A model generated the notes under the pieces. That model saw only the letters and a program-made list of their open reading frames with translations, ran no database searches and was not told the origin of the DNA. Shown here one piece after another: positions 1 to 7,247 of a stretch of 12,246 bases of DNA. Made by a program: the position numbers and the translations under genes. Origin of the DNA: an uncultured Bacteroidota bacterium (lineage in GTDB: Bacteria > Bacteroidota > Bacteroidia > Chitinophagales > Chitinophagaceae); assembly GCA_946480675.1 (NCBI GenBank), contig CAMLKS010000034.1, forward strand, positions 1-12,246. Reading direction: 5' to 3'. The stretch's first letter is position 1. Every line of letters begins with the position of its first letter.

Positions 1-854
1 CTAACGATGGCCTGAATAAAGCATTGAAAGACCTGAAGGATGCAGAGATGCAACTGGTGGAATCTGAAAAGATGGCGTCACTTGGCCAGTTAACTGCCGG
101 TATAGCGCATGAGATCAATAACCCGATAAACTTTGTGACCTCGAATGTAAAACCATTGAAGCGCGATGTGGATATGCTCATCACCATGCTGAACCAGGTA
201 GAGGAAATATCTTTGCTGGACGAACCGGCAGATGGTAAAAGGCAGAAGATAGACAGCCTGAAAGAAGAATATGATTTCGATTATCTGAAAACGGAGATAC
301 AATATTTACTTAACGGTATCCATGAAGGTTCCAGTCGCACGGCAGAAATTGTGAAAGGGCTGCGTATTTTTTCGCGCCTTGATGAAGATGACCTGAAGAA
401 GGCAGATATAAACGAAGGTCTGGAATCTACCATGGTTATTGTGAATAACCAGATAGACAATGTGCGGATAACCAAGAATTACGGCGACTTGCCATTGGTA
501 GAATGCTATCCCGGTAAACTGAACCAGGTATTCCTGAATATGATATCGAATGCCCTGCACGCCGTAAAGTCAAGGCACGGCAATGAGAAAACCGGTGAAC
601 TGACAATAGGCACCTACAGGAAAGAGGATAAGGTGTATATTAGTATTAAGGATAATGGCACCGGTATGAATGAGGATACTAAGAAAAAACTGTTTGAGCC
701 ATTCTTTACCACTAAAGATGTAGGTGAAGGTACCGGCTTAGGCCTCTCTATTGCTTATAATACCATCGTGAAACATAATGGAACAATCACGGTAAATTCA
801 GTGTTGGGGGAAGGCACTGAATTCCTGATTGAAATACCCATCGTTCACCAGTAA
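1..854 (+). CDS. Sensor histidine kinase, C-terminal part (5' end outside window)
   Basis: The reading frame is open to the left edge, so this is the C-terminal part of a longer kinase whose sensor region is not visible. Counting from the TTG codon at base 24, a coiled lead-in ([21 protein letters not shown]) ends in the H box with phospho-acceptor His29 in HEINNP (codon at 108-110). A long dimerisation helix pair follows to about residue 125 ([10 protein letters not shown]). The HATPase_c domain shows the N box near N172/N176, DNGTG at 210-214, FEPFFTT at 224-230 and GEGTGLGLS at 234-242. All ATP-binding and autophosphorylation motifs are intact, so it should be an active kinase. It lies 9 bases before a REC-kinase and is probably co-transcribed with it and the following receiver gene. 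The TTG at 24 is not the true start, because the frame and coiled-coil character continue upstream. Confidence 0.93.
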   Translation, partial: NDGLNKALKDLKDAEMQLVESEKMASLGQLTAGIAHEINNPINFVTSNVKPLKRDVDMLITMLNQVEEISLLDEPADGKRQKIDSLKEEYDFDYLKTEIQYLLNGIHEGSSRTAEIVKGLRIFSRLDEDDLKKADINEGLESTMVIVNNQIDNVRITKNYGDLPLVECYPGKLNQVFLNMISNALHAVKSRHGNEKTGELTIGTYRKEDKVYISIKDNGTGMNEDTKKKLFEPFFTTKDVGEGTGLGLSIAYNTIVKHNGTITVNSVLGEGTEFLIEIPIVHQ

Positions 855-863
855 TAATATAAG

Positions 864-1958
864 ATGTTGGAACAGAAGGATAAGATAAAAGTACTGTATA
901 TAGATGATGAGCCTAATAACCTCATCAGTTTCAAAGCATCTTTTCGCTTTGACTATACAGTGTACGTAGCTAATAATACGGATGAGGCAGTAGTACAGCT
1001 GCGTCAACACCCCGATATCAGCGTAATACTTAGTGACCAGAAGATGCCGGATAAAACCGGTGTTGAATTTTTTGAAGAGATAAGAAAAGAATTCCCCAAC
1101 CCTGTAAGGATATTGATAACCGGTTATGCCGATATCGAGTCTGTAATCAATGCCATCAACCGGGGCCATGTTTACCGCTATATCAAAAAGCCATGGCTGG
1201 AAGAGGATATAAAATCTTCTATAGAGCAGGCATACAAATTCTACATTACCACAGCCATGCTGGCGGTGAAGAATGATGAATTGCAAAAAGCTTATAACGA
1301 GCTGGATAAGTTTGCATATAGTGCTACGCACGATATGCGCGGGCCTATTCTAAGTGTGCTAGGCATTATAGACCTGGCAAAGAATACCGACGATATCAAT
1401 GAAACCAGGGCCATGCTGGATATGATGGAAAATGCCATGCAGAAATTGGATAACTATATTCAGAACCTGCATGACTACTACAGTATTCGCAGGGGTGAAG
1501 TGGCCATAGCTGAAATAAACTTTGAAGACACTGTAAAAGATTTGTCCGATATTTACGAGGTCAGCAGTAAAATGAGTAATGTTCGGTTCGTGAAAACGGT
1601 GGATCAGCAGGAAACATTCAGGTCTGATGATGTTTCATTGAAAATAATATTGAACAACCTGCTGTCCAATGCTTTTAAATATCAGCGTAAAGGCAATACG
1701 GACAGGCTGGTAGAATTGAAAGTGGAGGTAAGTAAAGGAATGGCTGTAATTACCGTATCTGATAATGGTATTGGGATACCGGAAAACAGCATCAACCAGA
1801 TATTCAATATGTTTTACAGAGCTACTAGCGAAGAAGTGGGTTCCGGCTTTGGCTTGTATAATGTAAAGGATGCATTGGGGAAATTAGGAGGCAAAATAGA
1901 CGTCTCATCAAAACAAAATGAAGGAACAACTTTTGTAGTAACAATACCAAGTAAGTAA
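864..1958 (+). CDS. REC-histidine kinase hybrid (receiver first)
   Basis: This 364-residue protein has no signal peptide or membrane segment, so it is probably cytoplasmic. Residues 8-125 form a receiver domain: acidic pair D14/D15, phospho-acceptor D58 in SDQKMPD, switch Thr86 in ITGYAD and Lys109 in YIKKPW. The SDQKMP/GYRYIKKPW style resembles receivers of the RpfG group. A helical linker (about 130-148) leads to a HisKA domain with His156 in THDMRGP. HATPase_c follows, with an N box at N264-N269, DNGIG at 300-304 and GSGFGLYNV at 326-334. Order is REC then kinase, the reverse of classical hybrid kinases, so phosphorylation of the receiver could control the attached kinase. It probably receives phosphate from the upstream kinase and may pass it to the single-domain receiver 5 bases downstream. 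That flow is inference. No Shine-Dalgarno site is seen. Confidence 0.93.
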   Translation: MLEQKDKIKVLYIDDEPNNLISFKASFRFDYTVYVANNTDEAVVQLRQHPDISVILSDQKMPDKTGVEFFEEIRKEFPNPVRILITGYADIESVINAINRGHVYRYIKKPWLEEDIKSSIEQAYKFYITTAMLAVKNDELQKAYNELDKFAYSATHDMRGPILSVLGIIDLAKNTDDINETRAMLDMMENAMQKLDNYIQNLHDYYSIRRGEVAIAEINFEDTVKDLSDIYEVSSKMSNVRFVKTVDQQETFRSDDVSLKIILNNLLSNAFKYQRKGNTDRLVELKVEVSKGMAVITVSDNGIGIPENSINQIFNMFYRATSEEVGSGFGLYNVKDALGKLGGKIDVSSKQNEGTTFVVTIPSK

Positions 1959-1963
1959 CACAA

Positions 1964-2359
1964 ATGTCTCAGGAAAAATTGAATTTTATAGTAGTTGATG
2001 ATAGCAAGCTCGATTGTTTTATTGCTGAGAAGATAATTCAGAATTCAGGCAGGGCTGAAAAGATCAATACTTTTCAGCAGGCTACAGACGCGTTGGAACA
2101 TGTTAAAAACCTGCCTTTGCCGCATGGCAAAACCATCATATTTGTGGATATACAGATGCCGGTGATGAATGGCTTTGAGTTTGTAGAATCTTTTGAAACA
2201 CTACCGGATGAAACGAGGGAGGCTATTTCTATCTATATGCTTTCATCCTCTATTAATGAAAATGATATAGCACGTGTAAGGGGGTATGCTTCGGTAAAAC
2301 AGTTTCTGAACAAGCCGCTAACTAACAACTCGATAGCTATGGTACTGGAGCAATTCTAA
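1964..2359 (+). CDS. Single-domain response regulator (CheY-like)
   Basis: The 131-residue protein is one receiver domain and nothing else. Visible landmarks are the acidic pair D12/D13 (VVDDSKLD), phospho-acceptor D62 in FVDIQMPVMNG, a run of Ser (94-96) at the usual switch Ser/Thr position, and Lys117 in FLNKPL. It has no DNA-binding, enzymatic or other output domain, so it must act by protein-protein contact or serve as a phosphate shuttle or sink. It follows the REC-kinase by 5 bases and ends the signalling cluster just before a strong terminator. The likely kinase partner is one or both upstream kinases, inferred from position. Confidence 0.93.
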   Translation: MSQEKLNFIVVDDSKLDCFIAEKIIQNSGRAEKINTFQQATDALEHVKNLPLPHGKTIIFVDIQMPVMNGFEFVESFETLPDETREAISIYMLSSSINENDIARVRGYASVKQFLNKPLTNNSIAMVLEQF

Positions 2360-2379
2360 AAGAAGCAAATGAAATAAGC

Positions 2380-2406
2380 AGGCCGGTCATCCGGCCTTAT
2401 TTTTTT
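2380..2406. terminator. Intrinsic terminator shared by convergent genes
   Basis: A 7-bp perfect stem AGGCCGG/CCGGCCT with a TCAT loop (2380-2397) is followed on the + strand by a run of seven T (2400-2406). It ends the signalling cluster. The right arm overlaps the first base of the stop codon of the convergent TraB-family gene (complement 2397-2399). On the - strand the tail after the hairpin is moderately T-rich, so it may also act in that direction. Confidence 0.85.
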
Positions 2407-3281
2407 ACTGGTGTTACAGTATAGCCGGCCTTGCGCAGCAGGCTGATGATGCCCATTTCGCCGGGTAGATGACCGGCACCAACAGCAAAGAAAACGGCGT
2501 TATTATCCATTTTTTCTATCATGCGGGGCACCCATTTTTCATTGCGCATATCAAGGAAGCCACTCAGGTCGATATCCTTTTTGCCCGATTCCTGTATCAA
2601 CTTGTGCAGTGCAGGCAGGTCTTGCTTTTTATAAGCTTTTATCAAGGCTTCAAAACTATGCGGCTCTTCCTCAATACCATTCACAGCCTCCATTATGTCT
2701 TTTATAACACTATCTACAGGTAGGTTGTCAAATAGGTCCAGTTGCTCGCTTACGCTTTCAAGGCCAGTAATGTTCTTATTGGTTTTCTGAGCTTCCTGCA
2801 TGATGTTTGCTTCGTAAGATTCCGGAGTATCGCAACTGGCGCCTTTGGTAGAAAACAAGGTTAGTAAGGCAATGGGTTTCATCGGCTGGAATACTTCCAG
2901 GTCCATACCCAGACTGTCGTGCACATATTTTTCAAGCTTGGCATAGTCCGCTTCAGAAAAATATTCTTTTAGTGTTTTGCCGTTTTTGTCCATCATGCCT
3001 GTTGCTACTTCCATCATCAGTGATGGTTCATCAAGGTCCATTTCGAAACACACTTCTTTGCAGGCATCAAGGCTCCTTTTCATAGCAGGTGTCCATACAT
3101 AATCATCATGGCATATAAGATGTATGGTGCCAAACAGGTAAGAAGGCTGCTTCATTTCCTTACTGCTTATTTTCCAGAGCAATGTTTTTTCTGCAGCCGT
3201 AGTGCCCGGTTGTGCATATGCATGGAGTTGCAGCAGTAGCAGAAGGGGGAGGCAGATAAGGAACGTAAAGCTTTGTTTCAT
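2397..3281 (-). CDS. TraB/GumN family exported protein
   Basis: The 294-residue protein starts with a signal peptide: Lys2, a Leu-rich core (8-18) and a probable cleavage after AYA at about 21-23. It is predicted to be outside the cytoplasm. The mature part has the landmarks of the TraB/GumN (Tiki-like) family: SYLFGTIHL with Gly51 and His54, an acidic ITGLES motif with Glu175, an RNEKW segment at 246-250, and a C-terminal AVGAGHLPG with His271. Length is normal for bacterial members. Eukaryotic TIKI members of this fold are metal-dependent proteases. Activity of bacterial members is mostly untested, so a hydrolase role is inference. It lies 3 bases downstream of a ZIP metal transporter gene on the same strand, probably in one operon. 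Confidence 0.9.
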   Translation of the reverse strand: MKQSFTFLICLPLLLLLQLHAYAQPGTTAAEKTLLWKISSKEMKQPSYLFGTIHLICHDDYVWTPAMKRSLDACKEVCFEMDLDEPSLMMEVATGMMDKNGKTLKEYFSEADYAKLEKYVHDSLGMDLEVFQPMKPIALLTLFSTKGASCDTPESYEANIMQEAQKTNKNITGLESVSEQLDLFDNLPVDSVIKDIMEAVNGIEEEPHSFEALIKAYKKQDLPALHKLIQESGKKDIDLSGFLDMRNEKWVPRMIEKMDNNAVFFAVGAGHLPGEMGIISLLRKAGYTVTPVKK

Positions 3282-3284
3282 GAG

Positions 3285-4016
3285 TTATTCGAATAACAGG
3301 GTGGCTATGCCTATGCTTACGCCTATTGCCATGGCTACTACCTTTTGCCAGGTAAGCATATGGTGCTTGGTACCGCTTTCAAAGAATATGGTAGTGGAAA
3401 TATGGATGAAGGCACCGGCTACTATAGGTATCAATACCATTACCACCTGCGACATGGCATAATAACTAGTGCCAAGACTATTTGCTAAAAAGCCGGCAAC
3501 AGGTGTTATCAAAGAGAAGCCTACGAGCATTATCAAAGCTTTCGATTTGCCTTTGGTACTTGCAACCAGTATTGTTGCCAGCATAGCTTCCGGCAGTTTA
3601 TGTGCAGCTACTGCTAAGTACAGAGATGGCTCTGTAGCCGTTTCTCGATAGTTAAAGCCAAGCGGCAGGCCTTCCATAAAGGCATGCACTGTAAGGCCCA
3701 GCAAAATGGATGTGAGCGGTACATGATGGTCGTGCCCGGCAGGGTGTATATGTACATGACCGTGCTCAAGGCCGTGTGTGAAGCGTTGCAGTACTAATTG
3801 TAAAAAGAAACCACCTAATAGGTAAAAGCCCGCCTTACCGCCCAGTTCTTCAAATGTTTCGGGCAACAGGTGCAGAAAGGTAATACTTAACAGGAACGAA
3901 CCCGAAAAGGCAAGGAGCAAATGCATGCGTCTATCGTCCAGCCCTTTCATCCATAGAGGAATGCTACCACCTATAAATGTGATGATAAACAATAAAATAC
4001 CGTAATAAACCTGCAT
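3285..4016 (-). CDS. ZIP family divalent metal transporter
   Basis: Counted from the ATG at 4016, this is a 243-residue integral membrane protein with about eight hydrophobic segments (roughly 3-21, 31-52, 62-78, 100-120, 131-152, 159-177, 188-208, 224-241), as in ZIP transporters. The metal-site motifs in helices 4 and 5 are present: HAFMEG (His111, Glu115) and HKLPEA (His139, Glu143). The loop between helices 3 and 4 holds eight histidines between residues 81 and 98 (HGLEHGHVHIH, GHDHH), typical of zinc-handling ZIPs. Likely role is uptake of zinc or another divalent metal across the inner membrane. Metal specificity cannot be read from sequence. An in-frame ATG at 4061 would add 15 polar residues. 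I prefer 4016 because the first membrane helix begins directly after it, but 4061 is not excluded. Confidence 0.9.
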   Translation of the reverse strand: MQVYYGILLFIITFIGGSIPLWMKGLDDRRMHLLLAFSGSFLLSITFLHLLPETFEELGGKAGFYLLGGFFLQLVLQRFTHGLEHGHVHIHPAGHDHHVPLTSILLGLTVHAFMEGLPLGFNYRETATEPSLYLAVAAHKLPEAMLATILVASTKGKSKALIMLVGFSLITPVAGFLANSLGTSYYAMSQVVMVLIPIVAGAFIHISTTIFFESGTKHHMLTWQKVVAMAIGVSIGIATLLFE

Positions 4017-4090
4017 GCTATCTTCGCGTTGGGGTGATCTGGACTGGTAAATGTAAGTCATTTCTTAACATTACAGCCCGGCAATTGAAT

Positions 4091-4121
4091 TTTGCAAAAA
4101 TACGTGTTTGTGTTATATTTA
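4091..4121 (+). promoter_or_regulatory. Candidate promoter of the AlgH-family gene
   Basis: TTTG at 4091-4094 is followed after 19 bases by TATATTTA at 4114-4121, which matches the Bacteroidota pattern TTTG-N19-TAnnTTTG at all but the last base. Only 7 bases separate the box from the ATG at 4129, so the transcript would start at or within a few bases of the start codon. Confidence 0.5.
4095..4102 (-). promoter_or_regulatory. Candidate -7 promoter box for the ZIP-TraB operon
   Basis: Read on the - strand, TATTTTTG is an exact match to the Bacteroidota -7 pattern TAnnTTTG. It lies 33 bases before the ATG at 4061 and 78 before the ATG at 4016. No TTTG-like -33 element is seen at the expected distance, so support is partial. 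It sits inside the divergent candidate promoter of the AlgH-family gene. Confidence 0.4.
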
Positions 4122-4128
4122 TAAGGCA

Positions 4129-4710
4129 ATGGATTTTCTGCATATACCAAAGCAAGAGGATATAAGACTGAAAACTGCCGGACAATTGCTGGTGGCTGAA
4201 CCGTTTTTGAGCGATCCTAACTTTTCACGGGCTACAGTGCTGCTTTGCGATCATAGCGAAAAAGGAACGATAGGCTTTGTCATTAACAGAATCACTGACT
4301 TTAACCTGGAAGACCTGCTGCCTGAAATAGCGGTGCCTGCTATACCCATATACACAGGTGGACCGGTGCAGGCAGATACCATGCACATGCTGCACCGCAT
4401 ACCCCATTTGCTGGGTGGGCAGGAGGTGAGCCCCGGTATTTACTGGGGTGGGGCATTTGAGGCGCTGAAAGATGCATTGATAAATAATACCTGCAATACA
4501 GATGATGTAAAACTGTTATTGGGTTATTCCGGTTGGTCGGAAGGGCAGCTGGATACGGAAATGAAACAGGGTTCGTGGTATGTGGCAGAACCCAGCATTT
4601 CATTACTCTTCGAAACCGATACCGCACAAATATGGCAGGATGCTATACGTTCATTGGGTGCTGATTACACGCACCTGGTAAACCTGCCAGTGAATCCACA
4701 GCTTAATTAA
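4129..4710 (+). CDS. YqgE/AlgH family protein
   Basis: The 193-residue protein has no signal peptide and matches the YqgE/AlgH (DUF179) family over its length. Visible are the N-terminal signature GQLLVAEP...NFSRATVLLCDH (18-42), GTIGFVINR (46-54), YTGGPV (75-80), LLGYSGWSEGQL (130-141) and GSWYVAEPS (148-156). The family is widespread and its molecular role is not settled. AlgH was named for an effect on alginate regulation in Pseudomonas, which should not be carried over to this organism. The ATG at 4129 is chosen because homologues begin shortly before the GQLLVAEP motif. A TTG at 4108 in frame is less likely and falls within the promoter spacer. It is transcribed divergently from the ZIP gene, with no terminator visible before the next gene. 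Confidence 0.92.
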   Translation: MDFLHIPKQEDIRLKTAGQLLVAEPFLSDPNFSRATVLLCDHSEKGTIGFVINRITDFNLEDLLPEIAVPAIPIYTGGPVQADTMHMLHRIPHLLGGQEVSPGIYWGGAFEALKDALINNTCNTDDVKLLLGYSGWSEGQLDTEMKQGSWYVAEPSISLLFETDTAQIWQDAIRSLGADYTHLVNLPVNPQLN

Positions 4711-4741
4711 TTATTATTTTTACCACCCCATACCGTTTTAT

Positions 4742-4749
4742 TAACTTAG
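4742..4749 (+). promoter_or_regulatory. Candidate -7 promoter box for the lipoprotein-uvrC pair
   Basis: TAACTTAG matches TAnnTTTG at seven of eight positions and ends 7 bases before the ATG at 4757, the same geometry as upstream of the AlgH-family gene. No convincing -33 TTTG is seen. Transcription from here would give an essentially leaderless mRNA. Confidence 0.35.
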
Positions 4750-4756
4750 CAAGCCT

Positions 4757-5341
4757 ATGTTATTCAAGTCCCGTCTTTCTGTTTTATTGGTAAGCTTCCT
4801 GTTTGTAGTTGCTGCTTGTGGCAACAAGAAACAAAAAGAAACACCGCAACCTGATGCATCTGAAGGCACTTATTTTTCTATACGCCAGTTTGTGTCAGAC
4901 CAATGGGAAACGTTTCACGGACAGCCCTTTGCGATAGCTAAGATAGTAACGGTGAATGGCAAGACAGACAGCATAATGACCAACGCCGACAAGCTGGATT
5001 GGGGTAGTATATTTAAAATATTTTTTGCCACGGATATCAGCGACCCGAAGTTTTTGGGTAAGTATGATTTTTCACAGTTTGCAGACGATGCTACCGCCAG
5101 CAATAACTTTTACTATGAGGCTAAAGAACCGGACCTGTTTACCCGCAAGCTGCACATTATATCAGATGATCTGACAAACAAAATAAAGTCTATATATATA
5201 GAAACCGAGCAGAAAACAAAATGGGGATCGCGCATACAAAGGTTGTTTTATATACCTGTCAAAACCATCAGCATACAGGAATTTGAATCTACCACTACCG
5301 GCGATAAGAAAGAATTGAGAGTTGAGTACAGATTTATGTAG
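4757..5341 (+). CDS. Putative lipoprotein of unknown function
   Basis: I do not recognise this 194-residue protein. A lipoprotein signal is clear: Lys4/Arg6, a hydrophobic core (8-19) and a lipobox ending in VVAAC with Cys21, followed by a polar Lys/Gln-rich tether. Residues 35-194 look like one folded domain with many short beta-type stretches and a conserved-looking GQPFAIAKIVTVNGKTDS segment. There are no catalytic signatures I can name and no further cysteines. The product is probably anchored in the periplasm or outer membrane. Its TAG stop is directly followed by the ATG of uvrC with no gap, so the two are translated from one mRNA. A lipoprotein has no obvious part in DNA repair, so the linkage is probably only transcriptional. 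Confidence 0.85.
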   Translation: MLFKSRLSVLLVSFLFVVAACGNKKQKETPQPDASEGTYFSIRQFVSDQWETFHGQPFAIAKIVTVNGKTDSIMTNADKLDWGSIFKIFFATDISDPKFLGKYDFSQFADDATASNNFYYEAKEPDLFTRKLHIISDDLTNKIKSIYIETEQKTKWGSRIQRLFYIPVKTISIQEFESTTTGDKKELRVEYRFM

Positions 5342-7174
5342 ATGACAAAAGAACAGTTTAGTAAAATAGTATCTTCTATACCGCATCAGCCCGGCTGTTA
5401 TAAATACTACGACGAGCATAGTGAATTATTATATGTAGGTAAAGCAAAAGACCTGCGTAAGCGGGTTAGCTCCTATTTCAATAAAACGGTAGATAATTAC
5501 AAAACCCGCAGGCTGGTTACGCTTATCAACCATATTGACTTTACCGTTACCAATAATGAGCATGATGCTTTCTTGCTCGAAAATTCACTTATCAAGCACT
5601 ACCAGCCCAGGTTCAATATAGACCTGAAGGATGATAAGTCTTACCCGTACATCGTTATAAAAAAGGAGCCGTTCCCTCGAGTATTTCTTACACGCAGGGT
5701 GATACGCGATGGCTCTGAATACCTGGGCCCTTTTACCGGTGTTGCCAGGGTGCGCGAACTGTTGGGGCTGATAAAACAAAACATCCCGTTACGCACCTGC
5801 AATCTAAACTTATCGCCGGCAAACATTGCCAAGGGGAAGTATAAAGTGTGTCTTGAGTATCACCTGGGAAATTGTAAAGGCCCGTGCGAGGGGTTGCAAA
5901 CAGAACAAGACTATGCCGATAACCTGATACAGGTAAGGCATATACTGAAAGGAAATACAGGCGAAGTTATCAAGTATCTGAAAGATGAAATGATGCAACT
6001 GGCATCTGATATGGAGTTTGAAAAGGCCGGAATATTCAAGCAGAAGATCGACGACCTGCAACGATATCAGAGCCGTTCAGCAGTTGTCAGTTCTCACCTC
6101 GGCAATCTGGATGTAGCTACCATTATCAGTGATGAAGCGAATGCTTATGTCAATTATATGATGGTGAGCAATGGCAGTATCATCTATGCTAAGACATTGC
6201 AGGTAGAAAAGAAGCTGGAAGAAGAAGATGCGGACATATTAGCATTGGCATTGGATAAAATGCGTACCACCTTTCAAAGTAATGCCACTGAAATAGTAGT
6301 GCCTTTTGAAATAGATGTAACCGATGAATCTTTAAAAGTGACCGTGCCAAAAGCCGGTGATAAAAAAAAGCTACTGGAGCTAAGCTATAAAAATGCGGAA
6401 ATAACACAGCAGGATGAAAAACGTAAAGACCTGCTGCTGATAGGGGAGGCTGCTAAACAAAATGCATCGGTAGTGCTGGAAGAGCTGCAAGATGCCTTGC
6501 AACTGATAGAATTGCCGGAACATATTGAATGTTTTGATAACTCCAACTTCCAGGGGGCATATCCCGTTGCTGCCATGGTGTGCTTTAAACACGGGCAGCC
6601 GTCAAAGAAAGATTACAGGCATTATCACATCAAAACCGTAGAGGGTATTAACGACTTTGCCTCAATGTCTGAAGTTGTATACAGGCGCTACAAAAGATTG
6701 CTGGAAGAAAAAGCGCCACTACCACAACTGGTAATAATAGATGGTGGCAAGGGACAACTGGGTGCAGCACTGGAAAGTATAGAAAAACTGGGCCTTACCG
6801 GCAGAATGACCATAGTGGGCCTGGCAAAACGCGAAGAGTCTATCTTCTTCCCCGGCGACAGTGAGCCGTTACAATTGCCATATGATAGCCCTGCCCATTT
6901 ACTAATAAGACGTATACGTGATGAGGTGCACCGGTTTGGCATAACGTTCCATAGGCAAACACGCAGCAAAGGCACGTTTAAAAATGAACTGGAAGGTATA
7001 CAAGGCATAGGCGAAAAAACAGCCACGGAACTACTCCGTGAATTTCGTTCTGTAAAAAATATAAAGACCCTTACCGAGCGGGAACTAACCCGCGTTATCG
7101 GGGCTTCTAAAGCGCGTATCGTATGGAGTTATTTTCATGCTAATGAAGGCGACCCCACAGCGCCGGATGCTTAA
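5342..7174 (+). CDS. uvrC: Excinuclease ABC subunit C
   Basis: UvrC makes the two incisions around a DNA lesion in UvrABC nucleotide excision repair. At 610 residues the protein is full length. In order: GIY-YIG nuclease (about 14-93) with GCY at 18-20, YVGKAKDLRKR at 31-41 and Glu80; a Cys cluster C170/C178/C182 (CLEYHLGNCKGPC); a UVR helix-hairpin (about 205-242) that contacts UvrB; the RNase H-like 5' nuclease with Asp399 (CFDNS), Asp467 (IDGGKGQL) and His530 (RDEVHRF); and a C-terminal helix-hairpin-helix DNA-binding region (GIQGIGEKTA at 552-561, IGASKARIV). All catalytic motifs are intact. It overlaps nothing but abuts the upstream lipoprotein stop codon exactly. No SD site is visible; translation may be coupled to that of the lipoprotein. 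Confidence 0.98.
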   Translation: MTKEQFSKIVSSIPHQPGCYKYYDEHSELLYVGKAKDLRKRVSSYFNKTVDNYKTRRLVTLINHIDFTVTNNEHDAFLLENSLIKHYQPRFNIDLKDDKSYPYIVIKKEPFPRVFLTRRVIRDGSEYLGPFTGVARVRELLGLIKQNIPLRTCNLNLSPANIAKGKYKVCLEYHLGNCKGPCEGLQTEQDYADNLIQVRHILKGNTGEVIKYLKDEMMQLASDMEFEKAGIFKQKIDDLQRYQSRSAVVSSHLGNLDVATIISDEANAYVNYMMVSNGSIIYAKTLQVEKKLEEEDADILALALDKMRTTFQSNATEIVVPFEIDVTDESLKVTVPKAGDKKKLLELSYKNAEITQQDEKRKDLLLIGEAAKQNASVVLEELQDALQLIELPEHIECFDNSNFQGAYPVAAMVCFKHGQPSKKDYRHYHIKTVEGINDFASMSEVVYRRYKRLLEEKAPLPQLVIIDGGKGQLGAALESIEKLGLTGRMTIVGLAKREESIFFPGDSEPLQLPYDSPAHLLIRRIRDEVHRFGITFHRQTRSKGTFKNELEGIQGIGEKTATELLREFRSVKNIKTLTERELTRVIGASKARIVWSYFHANEGDPTAPDA

Positions 7175-7223
7175 TGATAGCCGCCTTTGTGATTTTGGTC
7201 ACTTTTACCCTGTTATTTAGAGC

Positions 7224-7231
7224 TATCTTTG
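7224..7231 (+). promoter_or_regulatory. Candidate -7 promoter box for the DUF983 gene
   Basis: TATCTTTG is an exact match to TAnnTTTG, in the 73-base gap after uvrC and 16 bases before the ATG at 7248. A TTG at 7195-7197 lies 26 bases upstream, longer than the usual 19-21 spacer, so the -33 part is weak. Confidence 0.45.
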
Positions 7232-7247
7232 CGTAAAAGAGTTTTAG

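Noticed and set aside
798..1331. A 177-codon open frame on the - strand under the kinase and REC-kinase genes
   Set aside because: It spans the junction of two confidently identified genes and has no recognisable domain; it is a shadow frame.
4108..4128. TTG start at 4108 for the AlgH-family gene
   Set aside because: It would place the start codon inside the candidate promoter and add seven residues (MCYIYKA) with no family support. ATG 4129 fits better.
7189..7206. Weak inverted repeat GTGA-TTTTGG-TCAC followed by TTTT after uvrC
   Set aside because: The stem is only 4-5 bp with low GC content, much weaker than the three other hairpins; I would not call it a terminator.
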